DNA from: Chinchilla lanigera
Lineage: Eukaryota > Chordata > Mammalia > Rodentia > Chinchillidae
Assembly: GCF_000276665.1 (NCBI RefSeq)
Contig: NW_004955476.1
Location: forward strand, 8,563,347-8,627,346
Reading direction: 5' to 3'
Length of the DNA stretch: 64,000 nt
Part shown: piece by piece, positions 24,366 to 36,215 of the stretch
Layout of the letters: each line of letters starts with the position of its first letter
Position numbering within the stretch: the stretch's first letter is position 1
Position numbers and translations under genes: made by a program
The notes under the pieces: generated by a model
What the model saw: the letters and a program-made list of their open reading frames with translations, nothing else
Database searches by the model: none
What the model was told of the DNA's origin: nothing

Positions 24366-27300
24366 TTAATAACTACTGCCTGGAGGAGAGCTTGCTCGAT
24401 CCAAGACCCAAGGATCAGATTCAGAAGTTCATCTCCACTAACATGGACTCATTTGTTAATTTGTAGCAAGCTAATGAAGCCCCTCAGTGCACTGATTTTC
24501 ATGCCGTAACAATGGGGCTTAGAAGCTAATCAAGAAGAAAAATCTACACTAGATGAATTTAAGCCCCAAAAAAGTAGCTAGGACTTAATCTTACGGCCCA
24601 TAATCCTCACTCACTCTTGGTGAACAATAGCATTTTTTATTTCATTAAAGCTTTTCTCTGACATTAGAAATAGACATTTAAATGACTAAGTTTTATATTT
24701 CAATAAGTACAGTGGCACTGGTTCAAGTGTACAGCAAAAGAAAATAAGTAGCACTCTAGGAGGCCCAATTAAGATTCAAGTCAAAAGTTTCACAGCCTAA
24801 TCTTATTTTCCCATCAAACTCTTGGAACAAGCAGAAGACAACCATGTCACAGGCTGACAATAGGCACCAATTATACACGCATGATAAATTGCTTGGTTTC
24901 AAGTTACGTTTTGAAAATAACTCCGTTTATATAAAATATTACGCGGTGCTACTTGAAGCTCAAAAATTTTAATTTCTCTTTAAGGCCCCAAACTTTCATG
25001 TTGCTCACAGTTAGCAGTGACTCTGGGTAACTGAGAACCACTTCTTCTCAGAACACAGTGGACAGTCCCTTTGCTCTACCCTGAGTCCAGTGCTCAGCAG
25101 CAAGGACGGGCCTAGAGAAGTGATTCAAAATGGGAAGAACATGTCCAAGGAGATTACGTGTAGATAGCTAACCAGTGAAAAAGGAATGGAAGTGTATATA
25201 TTTTTAAAAATCTGACCAAACCCCAATAAGCAGCATTTTATTATTTTAGGACATTTTGAAGGAATTAATGCTTTTGATTCTTTCATGTCTCCCAAACCAT
25301 GATTGTCTTTAATCAATATTTTGTCCTCAGCCATCTCAGGTGATAGACTCCCCTTGATTGGCTGATTTTATGCCCCCATTCATCCTAAACATGTAGGCAT
25401 GATTTCCAGGGCACTCCCTCACGTGCTTGCTTTGCATGGAGCACGGTGCAGGGAGGGACATGCAAGAGGCATGGTCCCTGCTCTCGAAGAGGATTACCCA
25501 TCGTGCTGCGATCGCCTCTCCCATGTATTAGACTCCTGCATTTATATAAAACCTCATTCAGGGCAACATACAAGTGTTAAGAATGTAAGCATAAGCTCCA
25601 CACAGCTCTGACACAAATTAATGTTCTTTTATGCCTGCCTGGTAATCTTCATTCTCATCATCCCTAATACAAGAATGAGGAAATAATATTCTGTACACAT
25701 ATTTGAATGAGCTTTTTATTGTCTTCAAACGCAGTGTCTTAATTATATAGCAACAAATGCTGAATTTATAAGAGTACAATCATCGGTTCTGTGTTCTTAC
25801 ATGACATCACTATGACACATATCTCATTGTAACAGTCAGAGCCAGCCATCTAAATGTAAGGAGAGACGGATACAAAGGAAGCCCAGAAGCTTATATACAA
25901 GTCACAAATAGGAGACCCCACACCCCAGCTCTTGATCCTGACTCTACTACTGAGTCCACAAAGCTCTTATTTGACTTTATTTGGAGGACAAGAAAACAAA
26001 ACGAAGCAAAAAATTATACAACACCAGTAACATAGGAACATACACAAAAGAAAACATACAAGCGACCAGCGGATTTCATGTCACTCTAAAATGTATAGTT
26101 TATTGTTGGGTGAGTCACCTGGTATTTTGAAACTAAATTTTTTTACACTAGGAATTTACATTATGGTAAACCTGTGCTATCTCAACAAACTGAAGGCAGC
26201 ACATTATAGAAGCATTTAAATCATTATCACTGTTAATGCTTTGTTACATAACTTTAAGAATATAATTGAATAATTATTTAGACTCAATTAACTTGAAACT
26301 TTTTATATGACCAAGAATTACACTAAAACTGAACTGTGTAAATAAGACCAAGAGTTTTTGTAATCAAAACTATAGAACATATTTAGCCTAGTAAAAAGAT
26401 ATTTAATAACTCCATCAGTTGTACACAAATAAAGCTTTTAACTACAAATAAATCTCAACTAGTCTCCTATAACAGAACTTTGGTTAGGAAGAATTTGTTA
26501 GCAAGGAATTTGAGAAACGATCCATCTAAGCACCCCAAAGGGGCTTAGAGGAACAGCTTTGCATTTATTTTTAGGACAACTTGGGTATTCCACCAGAATC
26601 TTGGCCCAATGACTGTGAATCTACAATCTAAAAATCAATTTTGGTGCTAAAGAAAATAAAATAACATTTGAAACAGACAACTTTATAGTGGTTTTAACCA
26701 ATATTCAAGTGTGTGACAACGGGTGCCAACCAAATCAGACAGCACAAAGACCACCCGCCGGCGATGTCCTGTCAAGATAACCTGATGCTTTATCGAGGAT
26801 GTCAAACGTATAGCTCAGCTGCTGTGAGATATTTCTGACACCCAGGAGAGCTGTCACTAACTGATGCGTCCCTCTGCCCCATTAAGTGCAGGCCACAGTC
26901 TTGGGCCTTAAGATATTTCTGCATAAATCCCTTTAGATATGAAAGAGCAAATGGATGAATTAGCACAAAAGCCATACCTTACTTTTTACCCTAGCCTTAG
27001 ATTAAACAATTAAAATATCTTCCTTATGGCTAACAAATTGTCCTATAGGAGGTCTGTTAAATCTCTGGCCTGTGGGTGCATAAACACTGAGCTATGTAAG
27101 GAATTAAGGAGGTTTAACTAAGCACTCTGGGTGTGTTTCTCCCATCCAATGATACTATTTACTTAACTCTGCCACCAGGGACTTTCTCAAAGGCCATCCA
27201 GTGCTCCGGACACACTACATGTACAGAAGCACACAGCTAGCTACTTGTTATCTGATTTCTGAGCATGTGCACATGGGTGCTCATGTGTTAGACAGCCAGG

Positions 27301-27959
27301 AAAAATTTAAAGAACAAGTGAAACAGATGATAAGAAATATACAAGGAGATCATCTGACTGACTCAGCTTCAACTTCTGAAGCCCCAGGGGAAAGACTACC
27401 TGTTCACCTCCGGCTTAAAGTGGTAGAGAACAACCCTAACACTTCCCCCCAGGAAAGCCCTTGGGCACATCTAGGTGCATACCACTCAGATAGGTCCAGA
27501 TGCCAGTCACATTACGATCACCTGAGACTTGGCCAGAAACAAAAAAGTCATCCCCTCAGGAATTCACTAGGAACTTTAGCCTAAAGTGGGCCCTGAGAAG
27601 TATCACCACATGGAAATCACTTTTACTTCATTTAATTCAGTGTTTCAAAACTTAAAATTGTGTCATTTAACCACTATCAACCATCTATGGAAGCCCTACG
27701 GGAAAAGAGCTATGGATAATTTCCCGCAGCCAACAAAAATATACAGCACGCAGAAGCCTCCTACCACCTCCCCCTTGGGATCTTTATTATGCAGGGACTG
27801 AGATGCAGTGAAGGCCATTTGGTACATCTGGTTAAAATTCAAAAGTAAAAGAAAAGCAGAAATCTTGGCTAAGGTCCCAGAATAACCTGTATCAAAGTGA
27901 ATTTCTGCAGCATTAGACTGAATTCACCAGGTTCCTATCTATCTGCCTGGAGTCAAAGC

Positions 27960-28125
27960 ACAGCTAGAGGTCTAGAGTTTGAAACTGACCCACTTCCGCA
28001 CATCAGTGCACCCTAAACGCCTCCCCCCAAATTATTTTGAGGGCTTCAGCTCATGCTTCAGACTCAGAAGTTCCCAGAGTGGACCTATTGCTCCAGATGA
28101 TTCACAAACACTAAGAACAAAGCTC
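27960..28125. mobile_element. Possible MER5-type hAT element fragment
   Basis: CTCCAGATGATTCACAAACA, CTAAGAACAAAG and AGAAGTTCCCAGAGTGG weakly recall MER5A ends. Weak assignment. Confidence 0.2.
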
Positions 28126-29889
28126 TCCGCATTTGTGAATATCTTTATAGATTCACAGTAAGAAGCCATTCTTACACTCTGAAACTGCAATCAATAAATT
28201 AATCAAACTCAGGGTGCTACTCAATACTCAGCTAAACTAACCATTCAGTACCACCCAAATCCACACATGTAAAGAAAGCAGACAGAGCTTCATTCAAGGT
28301 GAAACCCCAACTGAGAAAGCAGGATGATAAGAGCACAGAAAATATTTTGGATCCTTACCTTCCCCATCCAACCCTCCCATTGCCAAATGCATCAAAACCT
28401 GTGCATATGCATTCACATGCATTCTTGAGTTTTTAGTTTCTATCTCTTCCGAAAGATGCCAAGTGGCTTCTAGAATTCCACAAAACTCAGCATTCTGTTT
28501 TTACTTTTTTTCATAAAGTTAGTCTAAAGGAAAATGTCAGCTTCTCTGGAAGAGTAGCTTATCCCCCCAGCCCCTCCCTGGAAAGTCCAGTAATCTAATC
28601 CATGCGTCACTAACCTGCCCACTCACAGAAGCAAAAGTGGGTCTCAAGACCCAGATGCACTCTAATCTGTGTGCACAAATCTCCATTTGTTGGAGCCCAG
28701 ATGCAGAGAAAAAAAAAGCCAAAATGTCACAAGCTCCTTCCTGGGGAGCAGGTGCATCTCTGTATCTTTATCACAAGGGCCTCTAAGACAGTGATGTATG
28801 GTCAGCCCACAACCTGCATGATCTTGAGAGAAGGACCGGGGCGTGCCAACACTTATTTGATGCTAAAGTAAAAGCAGAGCCCTGGGGCATATTTTATTAA
28901 GAACCAAGAATAAATATGCAAACAGCCACCATCTAAACATACATCTTCCTACATCATAATATTAATGTAATTAATAAGCATTAATACCTTCTACTCTAGT
29001 TGGATTTACCCATCTTGGGGCCAAAATTTTAGTACTGAAATTTAAAGAATGCTAAAAATTCTTTTCTCAGATAAGGCCCAAAGGGGAGAAAAGAGACCAC
29101 TTCACAGTAATACAGGTACCACAAGCAACCTGGTACACTCATGGATATGTATACAGAAATACATTTGATACATCAGGCCCCAAGGTTATATCCTACGGCA
29201 TACAGCATGTTTCAATCTTCAATTCAGAAAATGTGGTCACTGTAACCTTAGCAACAGTGGAGGTCTGAGAATTACCTTAAATAGAATTTGGTGATGGTGG
29301 TATGACTTCAGAAGTAAAGAGGAAGAAAACGCCATAGAGGCAGCAGTAAGTCCCTAGAAGACTCTATCTCCAAATTGCTGCCATGCAAAATGAGTCAATT
29401 TCTACATCCCGTCTCCAGAGGTCAGTGGAGGCCACACTGCTACGGAGATGTCAAGCCACAAAGGTGGGGCCAGCCATGTGGGCACAAATGTGAGACACAG
29501 GTTCCTAGCTCCATAGAGTCTAAAAGGAAAACGCAAAATCGGACAGCAGCTCTTTGCCCAAAGAGAAAATCTTGAGACCTGAAAACTTCCTGTCAACTCC
29601 TTACACGGCAGCTGACCACATGAGCTTAGTGGGGCCTATCTCACCATCCGGAGTTGACTCTGGGGCACAGATGGAGATGCTGTTGTTGTAGCCATTGTTG
29701 TTGTGTTTGTTGCTACGTGCTTGCAGCACCTAATGAACTCCACGTTCCCTGCGAGGAGCTGGTACATATTCATGTGCCATCTCAATCCTCTTTACTGCCG
29801 CCTTCTCCTCCTCTTCCTCCCTCTCCCACCATCCTCAGTTCCTCTTCCCATCCAAGGCTCCACTCCCCTTTCCGACCACCTATCTTATT

Positions 29890-30160
29890 TGGCTCTTTAA
29901 AGTATTTGTATTTTGGGTCTCTCGTACAAGAGAAACCATGCAAAATTCAACCTTCCGTGTCTGATTTGTTGCACTTAGTGTCATAATCTCAAGACCTGTC
30001 CATTTTCCCACAAATGGCTCCAGTGAGTCCTTCCTATGGCCGAGCAGCGCTCCATTGTGTAACTGTGTAACTGTATCACATTTTCTTTATCCATTCGTCC
30101 ACTGATGGACCTGTAGGCTGCTTCTGTAACTTAGTCTACACTGTAATCTAAGGGTGTGGA
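29890..30160 (-). mobile_element. L1 LINE fragment (late ORF2 / 3' region)
   Basis: Reading plus: GCACTTAGTGTCATAATCTC, ACCTGTCCATTTTCCCACAA, CGCTCCATTGTGTAACTG, CACATTTTCTTTATCCATTC and CTGATGGACCTGTAGGCTGC. This is the familiar reverse-complement L1 block (TTTCTTTATCCATTCATCC...GATGGACA). Confidence 0.8.
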
Positions 30161-31439
30161 TGTTAGACAGCCCTGCGGCCACCTCCATCCACCCTACCCG
30201 TTGTCCACGATGTCTGGGGGTGCAGGTTTTTGGGCTCCCAAAGTCATCCACCTGCCGGGTCAGCCTGGGGCCTCCTGCGGAGTGGGGCATTGATTCAGCA
30301 GGCCCAAGGGAGCTCCTAGATGTGCCAAGAGACTGCAGCCCCTCACAGATAAGGCTACCTACTGCTGATGAAACCACTGCCAAAGTACGTCTTCCTGAGG
30401 CTGTGTCTGTGTGACTTGATGGACTCTCTGGAAAGAACTCCAATCACGAGCAACTGTCTGTTCACAGCCAATTGCAGGGGTTAAAGTTGGATGCAGGATA
30501 TGACGTTCAGGGAGATGAGGCTTGGTAGCTGACAGGCAGCATGGGAAATGGGATGAGGAAATTTCCCAGGATTCACATTTCTGATTGGTTTGCAACAGCG
30601 GTTTGTTTTGTTTTTCTGTTTTCCTTTTCTTCCCCGCTTCTTTTAATGTCAGAAGCCATTTAGACTTTGGGGAAACTTCACAGCATCATTTAATTTTCAC
30701 TTATGATTGTCAGGAAGGATAGCATTAGAATTTATCAGAAGTATCTCAGCAATCCTACCACATGTTCACCTTGTGGTTTCCTGTTCAGACTTTGAGGGAT
30801 CCACATCAGTTGATTCAAGTTCATGGTTTTAGCAGCACAGCTAACCATAATTTTAGTGAATGGTCTGGAACTGTTTTCCTAAATTATAGGCAGAGAGATT
30901 TTCACATTTTTCTATCAGAAAATCTCCATAACACTGTTAATGCTTTGCTAGTTTGTTTACTTGAGCAGGGGCTGCTTCTCAAATGGCCAGCTTTGTAGGC
31001 ATTTTCTTGATATTAGTTTTTATGTTGTGCCTACTTTTTTTGGATGTGAAGCACCACCATGTTAATTGTGGCTGGAGACTTTTTCTCTGAATATTATTTT
31101 TTGGGGTTCCTCCACCTCCATCATCTACTTCATGAGTACCACTTTCTACTATTGCTGTTACTCAGAAGCATCTAGATATCTTGTCTTCTTCATGTTTTCT
31201 TCAATTCTATTTTTCCTTTCTGTCTTTCCAGCAGGTCCTCGCCTGAAGCCTGTGTTCTGGAGCAGCCCATCTAGGAATCTTTTCCTGGAGGAAATCTTAG
31301 GAGAAGTGGGTTATTGGGACAAAGTGCAGGCCTTGTCACTCAGTTGGTCTTGGGGTTGCAACAGCTATTCTTCCTCCTCCATTGCCTGCTTCCAATGCTA
31401 GCCACCTTAGGTTGTGTCTTAGACAGCTGTCAGTGGCTT
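30161..31439. other. Unassigned flank between an L1 and the ERV-L remnant
   Basis: A minus-strand ERV 3' end and LTR would be expected here, but I could not recognise one. T-rich at 31020-31210. Short open frames show no family resemblance. Confidence 0.4.
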
Positions 31440-33590
31440 GCCTCTGTGTGACGCAAATCCTTCTTCCTGATAAAAACTGCATTTCCTGGTAATGTCACCC
31501 AGCTCGTGCTGGGGGTGCTGCCCTCGTCCTCCCACAGTTGCAGTTAGTGATCAGGGGTGCCCAAGCAGATCGCTGATGATCACAACTGCTCACCTTAGAA
31601 AGCGGCCTTTTTACTTCCTACCAGTCTCGATCAGTTACCCTGTCTGCATGGGCACTGTTGTTTCCTGTAGATGCCTGGACACAGAGTCCCAAGTGCCCCA
31701 ACAGTGCCCAGCCACGGAATTCAGTGACACTTGTGCTGAGTGCCTTCGCCAAATTCTTTCCCTTTAGAGGCCACAACCTCTAACCTTCAAAGCGCAGAAT
31801 TGTGGATACAGAATTGGGGGAACTCATTAGGAAGTCCCCTAATGAGTCTGTGGGAGGGATGTTCACCGGGCCCACTGTTTTTCCTATTGGGAGACCTTTG
31901 ATTTAGCATTTGTGCTTCATGCCGCAAGGTGGTACTTCAGCCTTACAGAGTGTCGCCTCTGAACTGGACACTGGCAGCACCTTCCAGGGGTGGCCCAGTG
32001 CTGCTGTGTGTGTCTGGGCCGGCTGCTGTGTGCGACCCTCAGTCCCAAGCTCACATTCATACCACCCTTCCTGTGGAGCGGCCAACTGGAAGGCATGTTC
32101 AGATGCATCCTCTCCCTGTGGACCAGGCCTTCATGAAGCTCTGGGTGATGAGACTGGCTGGGTCATGAGGCAAGACAGGCAATGAGCCCCTTCAGAATGG
32201 AAAGGGTCAAGTCTTTGACCTGCCACCAAGGGCCTGGTTTCTACCCTCAAGGAACAGCACCCTATAGGGATACAGAGTTGGTCTCTGTTGCTAGCAAGTT
32301 AGACCTTTAGAGCCAGAAGCAGCTGTGGGTTGGCCTTGGCACATGGAGGGTCATGTTGCCTGACTCTCACGCAGTCTGCATCCCGTGAGTATGGCCATCC
32401 CATATGCGTCACTGGGCTGGGGAGCGGGGCTGACAAGGCTTTGCTAACATCAGCTAGGAGATTCCTTTTGTCTGCTTGTGTTTTCTTTTTTTTTTTTTTT
32501 TTTGGTTTTTCTCTGGTACCAGGAACTGAACTCACGACCTTGCGCTTGCCAGGCAGGCGCTTTTGCCGCTGAGCTAAATCCCCAGCCCCTGCTTGTGTTT
32601 TCTGATTCTGATGCACTGATACAAAATCTTCCCTCTCCGTGCCCACTGTCCTGCGTCCTCCCACAGCTACACTGCTGCCTCCAGGTTTCTAGACTTTCCC
32701 TTCAGGTCCTGACCACCGGGCCAAGTCACTGACTTTGTCCAAGACCCTGCACAAATCCTCAGCACAGCGCTTCTCCTGCCACACACAGTGAGTGACCAGT
32801 GACACAGCCTGAAGCCTCACCAGTCAGGAAGTCCCTTCCCTCCACCATGGCACTGGGCCACCTTTGGATGTAGTTTGCTCCAATTCTCCAAGTCAGCTCA
32901 CTAGTGAATCAAACATGCTTTCTTCTCCATCTGCATCCAGGACATAGGAACGGGGTGCTGGTGCAGCCACGGTGGGTAACAGGGGGCTCTGGGATGTAAG
33001 CTCATGCAGTTTACTTAAGCTTTCTGGTCCCACTTGGGTTTGCTCCATAGTACAATGAATTGTGGGCCCACCAGCTTGAAGGCTGAGAGTTTCAAACTCA
33101 GCCATAAAGCGCATGAGAGATGCTTCCAGACACAAGGCAACGGATACCCCATAGTCAAGCTTTCTGCCTCTGCCAGGACCTGACAACCCCTGGGGTTGTT
33201 TCTTGGAGATTGTGAAGTCCTCTACTACGGAAGGCACGGCCTTGCTCCAAAGCTCCAGACACTGATACTGGGATCTCCCACTGCTTCTTGCTGTAGTCTT
33301 TACACCGCCTGCTGTACAGCCCATTGCTGCTCCTGGTTGAACACAGCCTCCCCTGACTCCCAGGATGTGAGCTGGAGCGGCGTTCCTACAGGTGGGACAT
33401 GATGCTTCCGGAACCCAAGGGCACCCAGCGGCGTTGTACTCCATTATACACAGAGATACAATAGACGCCTCCACATACCACTGATGACTGACTGTTAAAC
33501 CTGACAGCAGTGTCGGATTCTTGCATCTCCATAGGGTTTACCTCCCACCCTATGGACTTATGTCTTCTCAAGCCTTCTCATGCACAAGCC
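31440..33590 (-). mobile_element. Decayed ERV-L-type endogenous retrovirus pol region
   Basis: A minus-strand pol remnant recognised from translated fragments. At 33196-33252 the frame reads KAVPSVVEDFT within the RT/RNase H connection region. A fragment in another frame (33386-33571) looks like the preceding RT portion, so there is a frameshift near 33480. Below the stop at 32893, stops and frame changes are frequent. Weaker resemblance to the start of integrase is seen near 31917-32108 and to the C-terminal dUTPase, a feature of ERV-L pol, near 31500-31860. No gag, env or LTRs were recognised. Non-functional; the order RT to dUTPase along the minus strand supports one old insertion. Its longest frame (32893-33474, 193 codons) is a relic and not a host gene. 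Confidence 0.7.
32487..32588 (-). mobile_element. ID SINE inserted in the ERV-L remnant
   Basis: Complete tRNA-derived element on the minus strand: GGGGCTGGGGATTTAGCTCA, A box TAGCTCAGCGG, GCCTGCCTGGCAAGCGCAAG, GGTACCAGAGAAAAACC and a long A tail. It is flanked by a perfect 15-bp target-site duplication CTGCTTGTGTTTTCT (32472-32486 and 32589-32603), so it is comparatively young. Open frames that cross it inherit a poly-Lys or poly-Phe segment. Confidence 0.98.
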
Positions 33591-34089
33591 TTTCTTTCTT
33601 CATTCTATCCAATCCACCTCTTAATGACATAATCCGTCACTATATCCAGACAGCATACACCTCTCCAGACTGCTACAACAGAAGTGAAGGAGTTAACAAT
33701 CCTGGGACAACCAGGAAATAAGCATCATCTCTTCCAAAAAGTAGAATGATTGTGTCTGTACTGCATATACCTTTGAGGAGTATAAAAGCAGTAACCCAGG
33801 CTGTCCTTTCAGGAAAGACTAACCTTTCACCATACACAGATGCAGCCCGAAGTCAGACTGAAAGAGACAGAAACAGAAAACCAAAGCACTGGACAGAGCA
33901 CAAGACATGGCCTAGAAGAGGAGGTAGAAGATCAGCCAGGAAACGGGAGCAAAGATCGCAGGGTCTGTATCTCCACAAGCCTGAATCCCCTTCCTTTTCA
34001 GACAGCCAGCTGAAGCGAAATACTGCGGCAGGGCCCTCTCTGATCCCTGTAACACAGCCCATCTCTTAATTCCAACAGCCCCTTACCCA

Positions 34090-34185
34090 GACCTCTCTCC
34101 CTCACTTATCTCTTTCACCTTGGACGACAGTTATTTATACACATCCCAGCTTGTCCGCTAGACTGTGAGCTCCTTGAAGAAGGAA
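34090..34185 (+). mobile_element. L2 LINE 3' fragment
   Basis: CTTGTCCGCTAGACTGTGAG followed by CTCCTTGAAGAAGGAAAC is the signature of the L2 3' end (CTAGACTGTGAGCTCCTTGAGG). Confidence 0.65.
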
Positions 34186-34189
34186 ACTA

Positions 34190-34410
34190 ACATTTATGAA
34201 ACACCTGTTCTGTCCCAGGCACTTTTTAGTGTTTTTAGCTGCATCACTCTAGTTAAATCTTCATTAGCGCTCCTGTGAGGTGGGGCTTCTTTTCCTGCTT
34301 TGGGAGAGCAGGAAATAAACTCAAAAGGGCTAAGTATTTGCCATAATCTCACAGGCTAAAGGGAGACAAGATTGAAAGTTGAATCGGAAGTTGATCATTT
34401 TCCTCCATAC
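34190..34410 (-). mobile_element. MIR SINE
   Basis: TTTATGAAACACCTGTTCTG, TCCCAGGCACTTTTTAGTGT, AAATCTTCATTAGCGCTCCT, GTGAGGTGGGGCTTC and CTAAGTATTTGCCATAATCT follow reverse-complement MIR. Confidence 0.7.
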
Positions 34411-34646
34411 AAGGTTGTCTGATTCATCTTGGTGTACCCGACACGGTCCTTTGAATACAGGAAATATCCAATAAACCTGTGCACATGGGGTTTGATAACT
34501 CAGGAATGTCCAGTGAATGTGAATGACAAGATCAATTGTCTACGTTTCAGGTCACCTTCCGAAATGCAGCCCAGAAAATAAAATAGCATCAAAATGACCA
34601 AACATATCCTCTGCAGACTATAAAAATTCCAACTGCAAAAGAGTGG

Positions 34647-34660
34647 AAAAAAAAAAAAAA
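34647..34660. repeat. A14 homopolymer
   Basis: Fourteen consecutive A; no retroelement body identified next to it. Confidence 0.95.
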
Positions 34661-35254
34661 GGAAACAGAGGCACTGAGCCAGTTTCTAATTTATCATTGG
34701 GTGAGCTACAAAACAAACACATATACTGTACACAAGAACACACTGTCCTAATTGACTACAGCATCCTATCACATCATACAGATGAAACGGAGAAAACAAA
34801 GTGGTTCCACAGGCTTCCTCAACCACCCCTTAAATAGTTTATCAAATAGGCAATGGCACAGCCTTCTGTCTGCACAAGCCAAGTGCTCACCCTTTTCAGA
34901 ATGGATGTTTCTTCACTGCAGTATCATTGAGAAGGATTCACAAAGTTTATATTTTCTCCTCTAAGAAGGAAAAGTTCTGGGCTGCCCAATTTCAACTGGA
35001 GCCACAGTTCCAAATTTTATAGGCTTTTAGGGAGAGCCCTCAGGTATTTTTGCCTTTTAAAAATGTCACTGAACTAATTTTGAAGTATCCAACTCTTCTG
35101 CCAAGTGTGTTAAAACTGAAGTCAGGAGGACAGCCTCACTTCAGGTCTCAAAGTGGCACCAGCTCAGTGTAAGCACTATTTGGAATTTATGATGTGGCCC
35201 CTTAACAAGGAATAATTAATTAGGCAGTGGACACAGTTTTAAGAAATGCTATTC

Positions 35255-35395
35255 AAGAACAGTGGAAAGGACACCTGATTATAGACCCAAGGCCTGGGTT
35301 TTAGTCTTAAGCACTATAATCCTCCCCATCGCTTCCATTTCCTCTTTTCTAAAGGTGATCTAAAGTGATCTAAAATACCCAAAAAGTAATGGAGA
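35255..35395 (+). mobile_element. MIR SINE fragment
   Basis: GAACAGTGGAAAGGACACCT, AAGGCCTGGGTTTTAGTC and TTCCATTTCCTCTTTTCTAA correspond to the plus-strand MIR head and centre. Confidence 0.5.
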
Positions 35396-35399
35396 CATC

Positions 35400-35830
35400 T
35401 CACTGGACCCATGCAAACCACAACAACGGACTCCAGAGATGTTGATCTCCTGATCCTGAACCCCTCAGTCTGTGAGAAGGATATCGAGATGGGAAGACTC
35501 TCCCAGGTCATCTGCATGGGCCCCAAACAATCCCAGCATCCCTATAAGAGAAGGCAGGAGGGTCACCTCAGACAAAGAGGTGTACTGGGAGGCTACAGTA
35601 ATGTGTTTTCTGGCTTTGAAGAAAGCCAGAAGACTAAGACTGTGAGCAGCCCCTAAAAAGGGAAAAAGGCAAAGATTCTTCTCTGAGCCTCAATGAAAGC
35701 AGCCCTGAGGATACCGTGATTGTAAGAGTTCTAATCTCCAGCTCCCTCAGATAATAAACTGGTGTTGTTTTCACCCACCAAAGTCTTGGTAATCTGTTAA
35801 ACAGCAGCGGAAAACTAAGACAGAGCCGCA
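35400..35830 (+). mobile_element. MLT1-type MaLR LTR
   Basis: CATCCCTATAAGAGAAGGCA, TGAGCCTCAATGAAAGCAGC, CTGAGGATACCGTGATTG, AGATAATAAACTGGTGTTGT and TTGGTAATCTGTTAAACAGC, then GGAAAACTAAGACAGA. These are MLT1 LTR landmarks in order, ending at the typical 3' terminus. Confidence 0.8.
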
Positions 35831-36049
35831 TATACATCAATACGATTTATACACAGCTATGTCACAAAAAGAAAACCCTCAAAGGAAACTGTTATCTTTC
35901 TTATATTTGTAATATATTTGATGTAATATATTCGATGTAATATATTCGAAAGTGAACACATGCTACTCCTAATCATTGGGAAATGGTGAGTAATACATCA
36001 ACTACTCCGCATGACATAACCATGATATATTCATGTAGAAGTAAAATGC

Positions 36050-36215
36050 GGTAATGAAGGTACTAATCATGATAATGAATAAATACTGAGCATGCACTGT
36101 GTGCTGGGCAGCACCACGAGACTTTCACGTGTACCGGATCTGTGAGGTGCTCTCACTGCATTGACCCTCTCCACCCTGCATCCTCACTTGCTTTAGGAAA
36201 ACAACCTGCAACACC
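36050..36215 (-). mobile_element. MIR SINE
   Basis: AATACTGAGCATGCACTGTG, TGCTGGGCAGCACCACGAGA, then the CTGTGAGGTGCTCTCACTGC centre, match reverse-complement MIR from its 3' terminus. Confidence 0.55.

Larger units (their letters stand above)
20311..29889. other. Gene-free intergenic DNA
   Basis: MIR and L2 fragments, a nested MaLR LTR and a homopolymer run are listed separately. 24370-27180 is AT-rich and appears unique, with no repeat or exon I recognise; 28130-29780 likewise. The C/T-rich patch at about 29790-29870 is low complexity. A 168-codon minus frame at 23838-24344 overlaps a MIR and is judged accidental. Confidence 0.55.

Noticed and set aside
27201..27584. 127-codon plus-strand open frame
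   Set aside because: No domain, no Kozak context or splice structure, in ordinary intergenic sequence.
32299..32664. 121-codon minus-strand frame with a Lys run
   Set aside because: The Lys run is the A tail of the ID element translated; the rest is ERV flank.
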